Shown: positions 24,301-32,749, counted from the first letter of the stretch. The stretch is 41,361 nucleotides of DNA from Galbitalea sp036266835 (GCA_036266835.1 DATAXD010000052.1:1-41361), one strand, 5' to 3'. The notes: a model not told the origin generated them from the letters alone. Made by a program: numbers and translations.

Positions 24301-25293
24301 GTGCGTGAAGTCATCATTGTTGGGTCGGGTCCGGCCGGATACACGGCGGCAATTTATGCCGCGCGCGCCAACCTGAAACCCCTCGTCATCGCCAGTTCGG
24401 TCGAGGCCGGCGGCGAGCTGATGAAGACGACCGACGTTGAAAACTACCCGGGGTTCCCCGACGGAATCCAGGGACCCGAACTCATGATCAAGATGCAGGA
24501 GCAAGCCGAGCGCTTCGGCGCTGAGGTCGTGCTCGACGATGTCGTCTCGCTCGACCTGTCAGGCGACATCAAGTCGGTCACGGTGGGGAACGGCGACGTT
24601 CACGAGGCGCTGAGTGTGATCTTCGCGACCGGTTCTGCGTATCGCAAGCTCGGGATCGCGGATGAGGAACGCCTCAGCGGTCACGGTGTGTCATGGTGCG
24701 CGACCTGTGATGGTTTCTTCTTCCGCCAGAAGACCATCGCCGTGGTTGGCGGTGGCGACTCCGCAATGGAAGAAGCCACGTTCCTGACCAAGTTTGCCGA
24801 CAAGGTGTATCTCATCCACCGCGGGGAGACACTGCGCGCGTCCAAGGTCATGCAGGAGCGCGCGCAGGCGAATCCGAAGATCGAGTTCCTGTTCAATAAG
24901 ACCGTCGAGCACATCTACGGTGACGAGCTCGTCACCGGCATCGGCATCGGCGACACTCGCGATGGCACGGAGACAACACTGGATGTCAGTGGGCTTTTCA
25001 TCGCGATCGGCGCCGACCCGCGCACCCATCTCATCCACGGACAGCTCGACCTCACGACATTCGGCACGGTCGCGGTCGACGGTCGCAGTTCGAAGACCAA
25101 TCTTCCGGGCGTCTTTGCCGCGGGGGATGTCATCGACCCCACCTACCGTCAGGCGGTCACGGCCGCCGGTTCGGGAACGGTTGCGGCACTGGATGCGGAG
25201 CACTACCTCGCATCGCTGCCCAAGGAACTCAAGGAGCGTGCATCCGTTTCGGCGGATGACAAGGCGGGCGTGCCCGTGGGCGCTTCGCACTAA
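24301..25293 (+). CDS. trxB: Thioredoxin-disulfide reductase
   Basis: NADPH-dependent flavoenzyme that reduces thioredoxin. The 330-residue protein has FAD-binding VGSGPAGYTAAIYAARANL (7-25), the redox centre CATC (Cys133, Cys136 in SWCATCDGFFF), the NADPH motif VVGGGDSAMEEA (148-159) and the C-terminal FAD segment GVFAAGDVID. GTG24301 is preferred: GAGGAG lies 11 bases upstream and the protein begins REVIIVGSGPAG as usual. GTG24265 in the same frame would add 12 residues without a ribosome site. It is upstream of trxA, 45 bases apart; they probably form an operon. Confidence 0.96.
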   Translation: MREVIIVGSGPAGYTAAIYAARANLKPLVIASSVEAGGELMKTTDVENYPGFPDGIQGPELMIKMQEQAERFGAEVVLDDVVSLDLSGDIKSVTVGNGDVHEALSVIFATGSAYRKLGIADEERLSGHGVSWCATCDGFFFRQKTIAVVGGGDSAMEEATFLTKFADKVYLIHRGETLRASKVMQERAQANPKIEFLFNKTVEHIYGDELVTGIGIGDTRDGTETTLDVSGLFIAIGADPRTHLIHGQLDLTTFGTVAVDGRSSKTNLPGVFAAGDVIDPTYRQAVTAAGSGTVAALDAEHYLASLPKELKERASVSADDKAGVPVGASH

Positions 25294-25338
25294 CCCCAGT
25301 ACTTGTTCGTCCCAAGTTTTGATAGATAAGGAAAACGC

Positions 25339-25665
25339 ATGTCAAACGCTAAGTCAGTAACTGACGACACGTTCCAGTCCGACGTACTCGACTCGCAGGA
25401 CACCATCATGGTGGACTTCTGGGCCGAGTGGTGCGGGCCGTGTCGTGCCGTCGGACCAATCCTCGATCAGATCGCCGAGGAGCACTCGGACAAGATCAAG
25501 ATCGTCAAGCTCAACGTCGACGACAACCCGCAGATGGCCATGAAATACCAGATCACCTCCATCCCCGCGATGAAGGTCTTCCGCGGTGGCCAGGTGGTAA
25601 AGACCGTCATCGGTGCCAAGCCGAAGCCGGCTCTCGAGGCCGACCTCGCGGAGTTCCTCGCGTAA
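25339..25665 (+). CDS. trxA: Thioredoxin
   Basis: Small dithiol redox protein of 108 residues, the partner of the reductase encoded upstream. The active site is WAEWCGPCRAVGP (Cys32, Cys35), and the cis-proline lies in ITSIPAMKVF (Pro74). A good ribosome site (AAGGAAAA) precedes ATG25339. A strong terminator follows 40 bases after the stop, ending the trxBA transcript. Confidence 0.97.
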   Translation: MSNAKSVTDDTFQSDVLDSQDTIMVDFWAEWCGPCRAVGPILDQIAEEHSDKIKIVKLNVDDNPQMAMKYQITSIPAMKVFRGGQVVKTVIGAKPKPALEADLAEFLA

Positions 25666-25704
25666 AGCGGATGCCGTGCCAAGCACGGTGAGCTGACCAG
25701 CTAC

Positions 25705-25736
25705 GACCGCCCGGACTAGTCTCCGGGCGGTCGTTT
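25705..25736 (+). terminator. Intrinsic terminator after trxA
   Basis: GACCGCCCGG and CCGGGCGGTC are perfect 10-bp arms (25705-25714, 25723-25732) around an eight-base loop, followed by GTTT. It separates trxBA from the aminotransferase gene. Confidence 0.8.
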
Positions 25737-25802
25737 GCAATCCCGGGTCACGGATACGACGCAAAACCCCCATATTCTGTAGCGAGACAGAAATGGACGG
25801 CC

Positions 25803-27107
25803 ATGACCAACCAGGGCAACAACCTCGATCGGTGGTACGACAGCTATTCGGAGCGCACCGCAGGCCTCGCCGCGTCTGAGGTTCGTGCCCTTTTCGCCGT
25901 CGCGTCTCGTCCCGAGGTCGTTTCGCTGGCCGGGGGCATGCCGTTCGTGTCCGCGCTGCCCCGCGAGCTGGTGACGGGCGCGGTTGAGCGTGTGATGCGC
26001 GACCACGGTCCCGCCGCGCTGCAATACGGTTCGGGCCAGGGTTCGGCCCGCCTTCGAGGACACATCCTCGAAGTGATGGCGCTGGAGGGAATCCGCGGAA
26101 GCGTCGACGATGTTGTCGTCACGACCGGTTCGCAGCATGCCCTCGAGTTGGTCGCCAAGATCTTTTTAGACCCCGGGGACGTCGTTCTTGCGGAGGCCCC
26201 GAGCTACGTCACCGCCCTGGTGGTCTTCAAGTCGTATCAAGCGCAGGTCGAGCATGTCGCGACGGATGAGAACGGTCTGATCCCGGAGTCGCTTCGGGAG
26301 CACATCACGAGTCTGAAGGCGGCCGGCAAGCGCATCAAGTTCCTCTACACGGTGCCGACTTTCAGCAACCCGTCGGGCGTGACCCTGTCCTGGGACCGGC
26401 GTCTGGAGATTCTGGAAATCGCGCGATCGAACAACATCCTCGTTCTCGAGGACAACCCCTACGGGCTCCTGTACTTCGATGCGATCCCCCCGCACGCGAT
26501 GCGGTCGGTCGAAGAGGACGGCGTGATCTACCTCGGAACCTTCTCGAAGACGTTCGCGCCGGGGCTCCGCGTGGGCTGGGCGCTCGCCCCTCACGCGATT
26601 CGAGAAAAACTCATTCTTGCCAACGAGGCCGCCCTGCTCTGCCCCAGCTCGTTCACGCAGTTCACCATCTCGGAGTACCTTGCGTCCACCGACTGGCGTG
26701 CGCAGATCGACACCTTCAGGGGTGTCTATCGTGAGCGACGCGATGCCATGTTGCTTGCCCTCGCCGACTACCTGCCGGACCTGAGCTGGACGGTTCCGAA
26801 CGGCGGCTTCTACGTCTGGCTCACCCTGCCCGACAACATGGACAGCAAATCCATGTTGCCTCGGGCGGTCAAGGAACTCGTCGCGTATACGCCGGGAACG
26901 GCCTTCTACGCCAACGGCGGCGGGCGCAATGAGATGCGGCTGGCCTTCTGTTACCCGACCCCGGACTTCATCCGCGAGGGCATCCGGCGTCTCTCCACGG
27001 TCATCAACGGCGAGCGCGATCTGCTGAGCACCTTCTCGCAGACAGCGCCACTGTCGACCATCCCGGCGCCCCGAACCATCGTCAACCCACCCGCGAACCT
27101 GGGCTGA
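25803..27107 (+). CDS. PLP-dependent aminotransferase, class I/II (2-aminoadipate/valine-type)
   Basis: Fold-type I aminotransferase, 434 residues. The N-terminal region reads SLAGGMPFVSALP (41-53), then LQYGSGQGSARLR and the substrate-binding PTFSNPSGVT (185-194). The PLP lysine is in GTFSKTFAPGLRVGW (Lys249). The sequence resembles LysN/2-aminoadipate and MocR-type aminotransferases but has no GntR-type DNA-binding domain. The amino donor and acceptor are unknown. It lies between trxA and parB, five bases before an ATP-grasp ligase gene on the same strand, so the two are co-transcribed. This pair replaces cwlM in the mycobacterial order. Confidence 0.87.
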   Translation: MTNQGNNLDRWYDSYSERTAGLAASEVRALFAVASRPEVVSLAGGMPFVSALPRELVTGAVERVMRDHGPAALQYGSGQGSARLRGHILEVMALEGIRGSVDDVVVTTGSQHALELVAKIFLDPGDVVLAEAPSYVTALVVFKSYQAQVEHVATDENGLIPESLREHITSLKAAGKRIKFLYTVPTFSNPSGVTLSWDRRLEILEIARSNNILVLEDNPYGLLYFDAIPPHAMRSVEEDGVIYLGTFSKTFAPGLRVGWALAPHAIREKLILANEAALLCPSSFTQFTISEYLASTDWRAQIDTFRGVYRERRDAMLLALADYLPDLSWTVPNGGFYVWLTLPDNMDSKSMLPRAVKELVAYTPGTAFYANGGGRNEMRLAFCYPTPDFIREGIRRLSTVINGERDLLSTFSQTAPLSTIPAPRTIVNPPANLG

Positions 27108-27112
27108 CCGCC

Positions 27113-28072
27113 GTGCCAGCCCCGTCCGCGGCGCGTAAGCGAATCGTCGTTCTCGCCGGTGGAATCTCCCACGAGCGAGACGTCTCGCTCCGCTCTGGCC
27201 GCCGTGTCGCCGACTGCCTCGCCGAGCAGGGCATCGAGGTGACCCTGCGGGATCCGGACGCGTCGCTCCTTGCCTACCTGCGTGAAGACCCGCCGGACGC
27301 GGTCTGGCCAGCGTTGCACGGTGCAAGCGGGGAAGATGGCGCACTTCGCGCCCTGCTGGAGTTTCTCGGCGTTCCGTTCGTCGGGTCGCGCTCGGATGCC
27401 GCGCGGCTGGCCTGGGACAAACCCACCGCGAAGGTCGTGGCCGCTCGCGTTGGAGTCTCGACGCCTCACTCGATCACCGTGCCGCGAGAGGCATTCCGCG
27501 AGCTGGGTGCGGACAGCGTCCTCGCCGTCATCGCCGACGAATTGCCGGTACCCCTTGTGGTCAAGCCGGCTCGGGGAGGATCAGCCCAGGGCGTAACCCT
27601 GGTCGACGACGTCAACGCGCTTCCGCGAGCGATGGTCGATGCCTACACATATGGCGATGTCGCCCTCATTGAACAGAAGATCGTCGGCACTGAAGTCGCC
27701 GTCGGCATCATCGACACCGGCGACGGACCAGTCGCCCTGCCCGCGGTCGAAATCGCGCCGCTATCCGGTGTGTACAGCTTCGAGGCTCGTTACAGCGCGG
27801 GAGAGACGCGATTCTTCACTCCGGCCAGGATCTCGGATGTTGCGGCCGAGCGAGCGGCCGCCGCCGCGATCAGCGCGCACACCGCGCTAGGACTTCGCCA
27901 CATCTCCCGCGTCGACCTGATCGTCGACAAGGCCGGCACGCCATGGTTCCTCGAGGCGAACGTTCTCCCTGGCCTCACCGAAACTTCTCTCCTTCCCCAA
28001 GCCCTGGAAGCTGCTGGCCATGACCTGGGGATCATCTATGCCGCCCTAGCGGATGCTGCGATGTCTTCTTAG
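27113..28072 (+). CDS. D-alanine--D-alanine ligase family protein (ATP-grasp)
   Basis: ATP-grasp ligase of 319 residues, joining an amino acid to a second substrate with ATP. Ddl motifs are present: GGISHERDVSLRSG (16-29), HGASGEDG (69-76), VVKPARGGSAQGV (about 154), and LEANVLPGLTETSLLP near the C-terminus. At 319 residues it is shorter than the approximately 360-residue Ddl typical of Actinobacteria, and closer to DdlB-type lengths. It could be a second Ddl or an enzyme with other specificity. It starts at GTG27113, five bases after the aminotransferase, and is convergent with parB. No terminator is obvious in the 141-base gap. Confidence 0.85.
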   Translation: MPAPSAARKRIVVLAGGISHERDVSLRSGRRVADCLAEQGIEVTLRDPDASLLAYLREDPPDAVWPALHGASGEDGALRALLEFLGVPFVGSRSDAARLAWDKPTAKVVAARVGVSTPHSITVPREAFRELGADSVLAVIADELPVPLVVKPARGGSAQGVTLVDDVNALPRAMVDAYTYGDVALIEQKIVGTEVAVGIIDTGDGPVALPAVEIAPLSGVYSFEARYSAGETRFFTPARISDVAAERAAAAAISAHTALGLRHISRVDLIVDKAGTPWFLEANVLPGLTETSLLPQALEAAGHDLGIIYAALADAAMSS

Positions 28073-28213
28073 GCGCCGCCGCCCCTGCGTCGCCTGGTGC
28101 GCCCGGGAAGTGACGCTGCGGCGTGGAAGCGCCTTGTATCGCTTGGCTCGGCTATGCCTCGCGGCGCGTTACTACCTGGCGGAGACATCCCGCCCTCGAG
28201 GCATGCCCCGCGC

Positions 28214-29167
28214 CTACTTGCCGAACTCGGATTCGCCGAGTTCGGCGAGTATGCGGTTCAGGTCAGATACCGTCGCGAAGTCGATGACGATCGTGCCCTT
28301 GCTTGCGCCCAGCGTCACCCTCACTCGCGTGTTAAGGCGATCCCCGAGGCGATCGGCGACCTCGTTGAGGTGACCTTGTCTGCTCCCCGCAGCGACCGGA
28401 GCCCGCTTCGGCTTTGTCGACGCCTGCCCTGCCGCCGCCTCGGCCTGCCGCACCGAGAGGTCTTCGTTCACGATCTTGTTGGACAGCCGCTCCATGGCGG
28501 CGGCGTCCCCCGCCGCAAGGATCGCGCGTGCGTGCCCGGCGCTCAGGACACCGGCGGCGACTTTCTGTTGCACCGACGCCGGAAGCTTGAGCAACCGGAT
28601 GGTGTTGGTGATCTGGGGACGGGATCGCCCAATCCGCTCCGCCAGCTGCTCCTGCGTGATCCCAAAGTCGTTGAGCAACTGCTGGTACGCCGATGCCTCT
28701 TCCAGAGCGTTCAGGTTTGCCCTGTGCAGGTTCTCAAGCAGGGCATCGCGCAGCATGTTTTCGTCGGCCGTGTTCTTGACGACCGCCGGGATGCTCTCTA
28801 GCCCGAGCTGCTTGGAGGCGCGGAGTCGGCGCTCGCCCATCACCAGTTCGTATTGTGGCGAACCTTTCGCCGCGCCGACCAGCGGACGAACCACGATGGG
28901 CTGCAGCAATCCGACCTCACGGATCGAGACGACGAGCTCAGCGAGTTCGGCCTCGTTGAACTCCCCGCGTGGCTGCTGCGGGTTGGGCACCACATCCCTG
29001 GGCGAGATGTTGACCAACCGCGCTCCCGGCACTGCGAGCAATTCGCCGGCGGGCGTGCGGCCTTCGGGGAAGAACACGTCGACGGGGCGTGGGGCATCCG
29101 GGTCATCCGTGGTCGGGATCAGTGCACCGATCCCCCGTCCCAGTCCGGTGCGTCGTGGTGTGGCCAT
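28214..29167 (-). CDS. parB: Chromosome-partitioning protein ParB
   Basis: CTP-dependent DNA clamp that binds parS and spreads on neighbouring DNA for origin segregation. The 317-residue protein has the N-terminal RGIGALIP ParA-contact motif (11-18), VPNPQQPRGEF, the CTP-binding box with GERRLRA (111-117; usually GERRWRA), ENLHRANLNALEEA (145-158) and a helix-turn-helix for parS (about 168-190). The ATG lies one base into the parA stop (TGATG). Two parS-like sites are nearby, at 30089 and 30815. Confidence 0.96.
   Translation of the reverse strand: MATPRRTGLGRGIGALIPTTDDPDAPRPVDVFFPEGRTPAGELLAVPGARLVNISPRDVVPNPQQPRGEFNEAELAELVVSIREVGLLQPIVVRPLVGAAKGSPQYELVMGERRLRASKQLGLESIPAVVKNTADENMLRDALLENLHRANLNALEEASAYQQLLNDFGITQEQLAERIGRSRPQITNTIRLLKLPASVQQKVAAGVLSAGHARAILAAGDAAAMERLSNKIVNEDLSVRQAEAAAGQASTKPKRAPVAAGSRQGHLNEVADRLGDRLNTRVRVTLGASKGTIVIDFATVSDLNRILAELGESEFGK
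28220..28246. repeat. Perfect 11-bp inverted repeat at the 3' end of parB
   Basis: GCCGAACTCGG (28220-28230) and CCGAGTTCGGC (28236-28246) pair perfectly around a five-base loop. The repeat lies within the last codons of parB. There is no T tract after it on either side, so it does not look like a terminator; RNA stability is one possible role. Confidence 0.7.
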
Positions 29168-30096
29168 CAGGCTGGTGCTCCTCGTCGTGCAATTTCGGCC
29201 GCGGCTTCGAGATAGGACAGGGAGCCTGGCGAGTTGGTGTCGTAGCTGATCACGCTGAGGCCATAGCTCGGCGCCTCCGAGATTCGAACCGACCGGGGGA
29301 TCGCCGTGGTCAGCACCTGCTTCGGGAAATGGTCGCGTACCTCCTGCGCAACCTGATTCGCGAGATTCGTCCTGCTGTCGTACATGGTGAGCAGGATCGT
29401 CGAAACAGAGAGCTTCGGATTGAGATGCCGCTCGATGAGCTCGATGTTGCTGAGCAGCTGGCTCAGTCCCTCGAGCGCGTAGTACTCGCACTGGATCGGG
29501 ATCAGTACCTCGCGCGCCGCGACGAACGCGTTGATCGTCAGCAGACCGAGCGACGGCGGGCAATCGATGAAGACGTAATGGAATCCCTCTTCCGTGCCAC
29601 CGAGATATTCGTCGAGCGCGGTGCGCAAGCGCTGCTCCCTCGCAACGAGCGACACGAGTTCGATCTCGGCTCCAGCGAGATGAATGGTCGCGGGGATGCA
29701 GTAGAGCGTGTCGAATTCCGGGCTCTTCTGAACTACCCCGGCCATCGGCTCGTCGTTGATGATGACGTCATAGACACTGACCGTGTCGGCGCGGTGTTCG
29801 ACGCCCAGCGCCGTGGATGCGTTGCCCTGCGGGTCCAGGTCGATGACCAGCACGCGCGCCCCCGACCGGGCGAGCGCCGCCGCCAGGTTTACGGTTGTCG
29901 TCGTCTTGCCGACGCCGCCCTTCTGGTTGGCGACGGTGAACACGCGAGTGGTCCGAGGCAGCGGCTGAGCCGCCGTCGACAGTGCCTGCCGACGGCGGGT
30001 TATCTCCGCCAGTTCCCGCGCGAGGGGCGTCGATTCATCGTATGAACCCGCAGCCTCGACGGACTGCTCAGCGATGTCGCCTTCTGGATGTTCCAC
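29167..30096 (-). CDS. parA: Chromosome-partitioning ATPase ParA
   Basis: ParA/MinD-type ATPase that moves ParB-bound origins. The 309-residue protein has a 50-residue N-terminal arm, then the deviant Walker A KGGVGKTT (59-66), DLDPQGNASTALG (Walker A' region), Walker B in FIDCPPSLG and the late NQVAQEVRDHF segment. The start is GTG30096, with GAAGG six bases upstream. That GTG is the middle of the CACGTG core of a parS-like site. Its stop overlaps the parB start by one base. Confidence 0.96.
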   Translation of the reverse strand: MEHPEGDIAEQSVEAAGSYDESTPLARELAEITRRRQALSTAAQPLPRTTRVFTVANQKGGVGKTTTTVNLAAALARSGARVLVIDLDPQGNASTALGVEHRADTVSVYDVIINDEPMAGVVQKSPEFDTLYCIPATIHLAGAEIELVSLVAREQRLRTALDEYLGGTEEGFHYVFIDCPPSLGLLTINAFVAAREVLIPIQCEYYALEGLSQLLSNIELIERHLNPKLSVSTILLTMYDSRTNLANQVAQEVRDHFPKQVLTTAIPRSVRISEAPSYGLSVISYDTNSPGSLSYLEAAAEIARRGAPA

Positions 30097-30104
30097 GTGA
30101 AACC
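30089..30104. promoter_or_regulatory. parS: parS site overlapping the parA start codon
   Basis: TGTTCCACGTGAAACC matches the bacterial parS consensus TGTTTCACGTGAAACA at 14 of 16 bases. The minus-strand GTG start codon of parA (30096-30094) is inside it. ParB binding here could block parA translation or transcription. Confidence 0.88.
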
Positions 30105-30187
30105 TTCTGTGCTAGTTGCAAAGTCTGTGCGGTCGCCGACGCGATCGGGTGGCGCGGCGAACGGCGCCGCAGGCGGTCGGCAGACAA

Positions 30188-30814
30188 TCAGTCCACTGTA
30201 GCCCGAAAGACCCGAGTGACTTCCGGAACAACTCCCAGACCCAGTTCGAGCACCTCGATCGAGACCAGATGGGCGGCTCGGATCTGTTTTGAGGCCGCAG
30301 CGACTTCGTCGGCAACCCGCGCGCCCTTCATAAAAAGCAATTCGCTGCCCGACGTGAGCAAGCGGGAGGTCGCGGGAATGAGCTTCGCCAGCGAGGTCAC
30401 GGCCCGCGCCGTCACCTGTGTCAGCGGTGCGGAAAGCTTGGCATCCTCCGCGCGGGCGCGGACCACCTCAACGTTTGCGAGCCGCAGCCGCGCGCTCTCC
30501 GCAAGAAGCCAGTCGACGCGTCGCTCCATGGGCTCGATTAGTACAAAACGCACCTCCGGCCGAGCGATTGCGAGAACAAGACCCGGCAGCCCCGCGCCAC
30601 TGCCGATGTCCCCGACCAGACCCGACCGCAGCAGCGGCGCGAGCAAAGCACAGTTGAGGATGTGCCGCGACCAGATCCGGGGCAGTTCCAGCGGACCGAT
30701 CAGCCCAAGTTTTTCACCGCGCCGGGCCAGCTCCGCCGTATACGAGCGCGCCAATTCAACTCGGTCCCCGAACAAGACCGCAGCGACCGCGGGCTCGGCC
30801 TCAACGCTGCTCAT
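30188..30814 (-). CDS. rsmG: 16S rRNA (guanine527-N7)-methyltransferase
   Basis: SAM-dependent methyltransferase that makes m7G527 in 16S rRNA (GidB). In 208 residues: the SAM-binding motif GDIGSGAGLPGLVLAI (68-83), then FVLIEPMERRVDWLLAESARL and an RNA-binding C-terminus. It is 39 bases after jag and 91 bases before parA on the minus strand, the standard order. The ATG at 30814 is directly followed on the upstream side by a parS site. Loss of RsmG gives low-level streptomycin resistance in several bacteria. Confidence 0.95.
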   Translation of the reverse strand: MSSVEAEPAVAAVLFGDRVELARSYTAELARRGEKLGLIGPLELPRIWSRHILNCALLAPLLRSGLVGDIGSGAGLPGLVLAIARPEVRFVLIEPMERRVDWLLAESARLRLANVEVVRARAEDAKLSAPLTQVTARAVTSLAKLIPATSRLLTSGSELLFMKGARVADEVAAASKQIRAAHLVSIEVLELGLGVVPEVTRVFRATVD

Positions 30815-30830
30815 CGTTTCACGTGAAACA
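30815..30830. promoter_or_regulatory. parS: parS site abutting the rsmG start
   Basis: CGTTTCACGTGAAACA differs from TGTTTCACGTGAAACA at one position of 16. It begins immediately before the rsmG start codon and lies 725 bases from the parS at parA. A cluster near oriC is expected. Confidence 0.92.
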
Positions 30831-30854
30831 TCGGCGAGCCGGGCGAGCCGGATG

Positions 30855-31400
30855 TCACCTGGAGCGCGTGATTACGGTGTGACGATCCCGGCCTTCGCCT
30901 TCGGACTCGGACAGGTAGCCTCGCTCCGCGACGACATCGTGCACCAGCTTGCGCTCATAGGAGGACATCGCCGGCAGAGAAGCCGACTCCGCGCCAGCCT
31001 CGATTCGGGCGATCGCCTTGTCGACTAGCGTTGCGAGCTCGCCGGCCCGCGCATCGCGCGAACCCCCGACATCCAGAATGAGTCGGGAGTAGCTTCCCGT
31101 CTTGGTCTGCACTGCGATGCGGGTCAGCTCCTGCAACGCATTGACGGTGTCTGGCTTCGACAGGATGCTCAGGTTCGTTGACCCCTGCCCCGCACTCACG
31201 GACAAGTAGGCACGTCCGCCGCGAGTGTCGATGTCGATATCGCCATCGAGATCTGCGATATCCAGGAGTTCCTCGATGTAATCCGCGGCGATGTCCCCCT
31301 CGGCCTCGAGTTCGCTTGTCGAGCGCGCGGCGGATTCTTCGGCCTCGAGTGGGTCGATCGCTTCGACCTCGACGGCGTCCGTGTCGGTCACGTCACTCAT
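30855..31400 (-). CDS. jag: Jag/KhpB-type RNA-binding protein (KH and R3H domains)
   Basis: Cytoplasmic RNA-binding protein of 181 residues, encoded with YidC in most bacteria. After an acidic N-terminal stretch (10-35) comes a KH domain (about 37-110, with YIEELLDIADLDGDIDI and LTRIAVQTKTGSYSRLILDV), then an R3H domain with ERKLVHD (RxxxH). The Jag_N domain of Firmicutes is absent. The protein is linked to cell-shape control in streptococci; its role here is not shown. The ATG overlaps the yidC stop by four bases (ATGA). Confidence 0.93.
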   Translation of the reverse strand: MSDVTDTDAVEVEAIDPLEAEESAARSTSELEAEGDIAADYIEELLDIADLDGDIDIDTRGGRAYLSVSAGQGSTNLSILSKPDTVNALQELTRIAVQTKTGSYSRLILDVGGSRDARAGELATLVDKAIARIEAGAESASLPAMSSYERKLVHDVVAERGYLSESEGEGRDRHTVITRSR

Positions 31401-32410
31401 TTCTTGTTCCCGTTCTTCTTAGACCTGTTCCTACTCACCGGCTGCTGCCGTTGGGTGGACATCTTCTTGGGCCCCTCGACGATGCTGAAACCACCGATCC
31501 CGCCGCCGCCACCGCCGCCAGCGCCGGCGCCCTCGGTCGCCACCTGCGGCCGCCGCTGGTTGCGGCGCGCGATCCTGGCCTCCCGTGCAAGTGCGGCATC
31601 GGATCCTTCATTGGGCATATTCCGGATGACGATGAACTGCTGGCCCATGGTCCACAGGTTCCCGAAGACCCAGTAGAACATCACGCCAAGCGGGAACGAG
31701 TATCCCGAGAACACGAAGATGAACGGAAGGATGTACAGCAGGATGCGCTGCTGACGATACGTCGGGCTGGCCTTCATCGCGGGCGACTGGTTCTTCGACA
31801 TGATCTGCAACTGCGTAATGAACTGCGTCGCCGACATCAGCACGATCATCGCGATGCTGATCACGTATACCCACACATTGCTACCCGCCGTCGCCAGGGT
31901 CGCGTTCAAGGGCGCCAGCCCAAAGAATGTGGCATGGCCAAACTCGCTGGCCAGCTGCTTGTTGAGCAGACCGACGCCGGGCAGATCGTGCTGTGCGCCA
32001 TTGAGCGTTGCCGTCAGCGAGAAGAACACGGGCATCTGGATGAGCAGTGGCAGGCACGAGCTCAGCGGGTTGGCGTTGTTCTTCTTGTAGAGCGCCATCG
32101 TTTCCCGCGACATGGCCTCGCGCGAATACTGGTCCTTCTTACCCTTGTACTTGTCCTGGATCTTCTTGATCTCCGGCGCGATCATCATCATCCGCCGCTG
32201 GCTCTTGATCATCCGAAGTGTGACCGGGATCAGGGCAGAACGAACCACGATCACCAGGCCCAGGATGGCCAGGATCCAGGTGATGCCCGCGGACGGGTCC
32301 ATGCCGAGCGCCGTCAGGAACGTATGGAAGCTGACGAGCAGCAGCTCGATGAGCCACTTGATCGGCCACAGCACCACGCTGATGGACGAAATGAAGGAGG
32401 TGAGATTCAT
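31397..32410 (-). CDS. yidC: Membrane protein insertase YidC
   Basis: Inserts membrane proteins with or without the Sec complex. The 337-residue Gram-positive type has no large periplasmic domain. Five hydrophobic helices are visible, beginning about 10, 42, 118, 180 and 238. The conserved arginine lies in VIVVRSALIPVTLRM. PLSSCLPLLIQMPVFFSLTATL carries the usual hydrophobic groove residues. The C-terminal tail is long and basic (GPKKMSTQRQQPVSRNRSKK), preceded by a run of seven glycines (about 302-308). The N-terminal Cys is not a lipobox. Confidence 0.96.
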   Translation of the reverse strand: MNLTSFISSISVVLWPIKWLIELLLVSFHTFLTALGMDPSAGITWILAILGLVIVVRSALIPVTLRMIKSQRRMMMIAPEIKKIQDKYKGKKDQYSREAMSRETMALYKKNNANPLSSCLPLLIQMPVFFSLTATLNGAQHDLPGVGLLNKQLASEFGHATFFGLAPLNATLATAGSNVWVYVISIAMIVLMSATQFITQLQIMSKNQSPAMKASPTYRQQRILLYILPFIFVFSGYSFPLGVMFYWVFGNLWTMGQQFIVIRNMPNEGSDAALAREARIARRNQRRPQVATEGAGAGGGGGGGIGGFSIVEGPKKMSTQRQQPVSRNRSKKNGNKK

Positions 32411-32416
32411 GGTGCT

Positions 32417-32749
32417 CTAGGACACCTTTCCGTGGCCGGGTGATACGACGAAACCAAAGGGCGTGATCGACGCGAGGTGCTCGTGGTGATGCGGGATGTC
32501 TTCGACGCCGCCGGCCGCCCAGGGGTGGCAACGCAGGATGCGCCAAGCCCCAAGGCCCGTCCCGCGGATGAGCCCGTACTCCTGGATCGCCTCGAGCGTG
32601 TACCGCGAGCAGGACGGATAGTAGCGACACACGTCGCCGTAGAGCGGGGAAATCACGGCACGATAGCCTCGCAAAATGAGCACCGCACCATTGCGCGGCA
32701 GAAGAAGCACAAAAGTCGCCGCGTTCTTGATGGCCGATCCGTTGTTCAC
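32417..32749 (-). CDS. yidD: Membrane-protein insertion efficiency factor YidD
   Basis: Small membrane-associated protein of 110 residues that aids YidC-dependent insertion. The family motif GDVCRYYPSCSRYTLEAI (38-55) and the His/Trp segment WRILRCHPWAAGG are intact. Start GTG32749 overlaps the rnpA stop as GTGA; the end is six bases from yidC. The longer C-terminal tail (HHHEHLASITPFGF) is normal for actinobacteria. Confidence 0.95.
   Translation of the reverse strand: MNNGSAIKNAATFVLLLPRNGAVLILRGYRAVISPLYGDVCRYYPSCSRYTLEAIQEYGLIRGTGLGAWRILRCHPWAAGGVEDIPHHHEHLASITPFGFVVSPGHGKVS

Noticed and set aside
28073..28213. Gene or terminator between the ATP-grasp gene and parB
   Set aside because: The only open frames are antisense or out-of-frame continuations; TGCCTCG and CGAGGCA can pair, but with a loop of about 40 bases.
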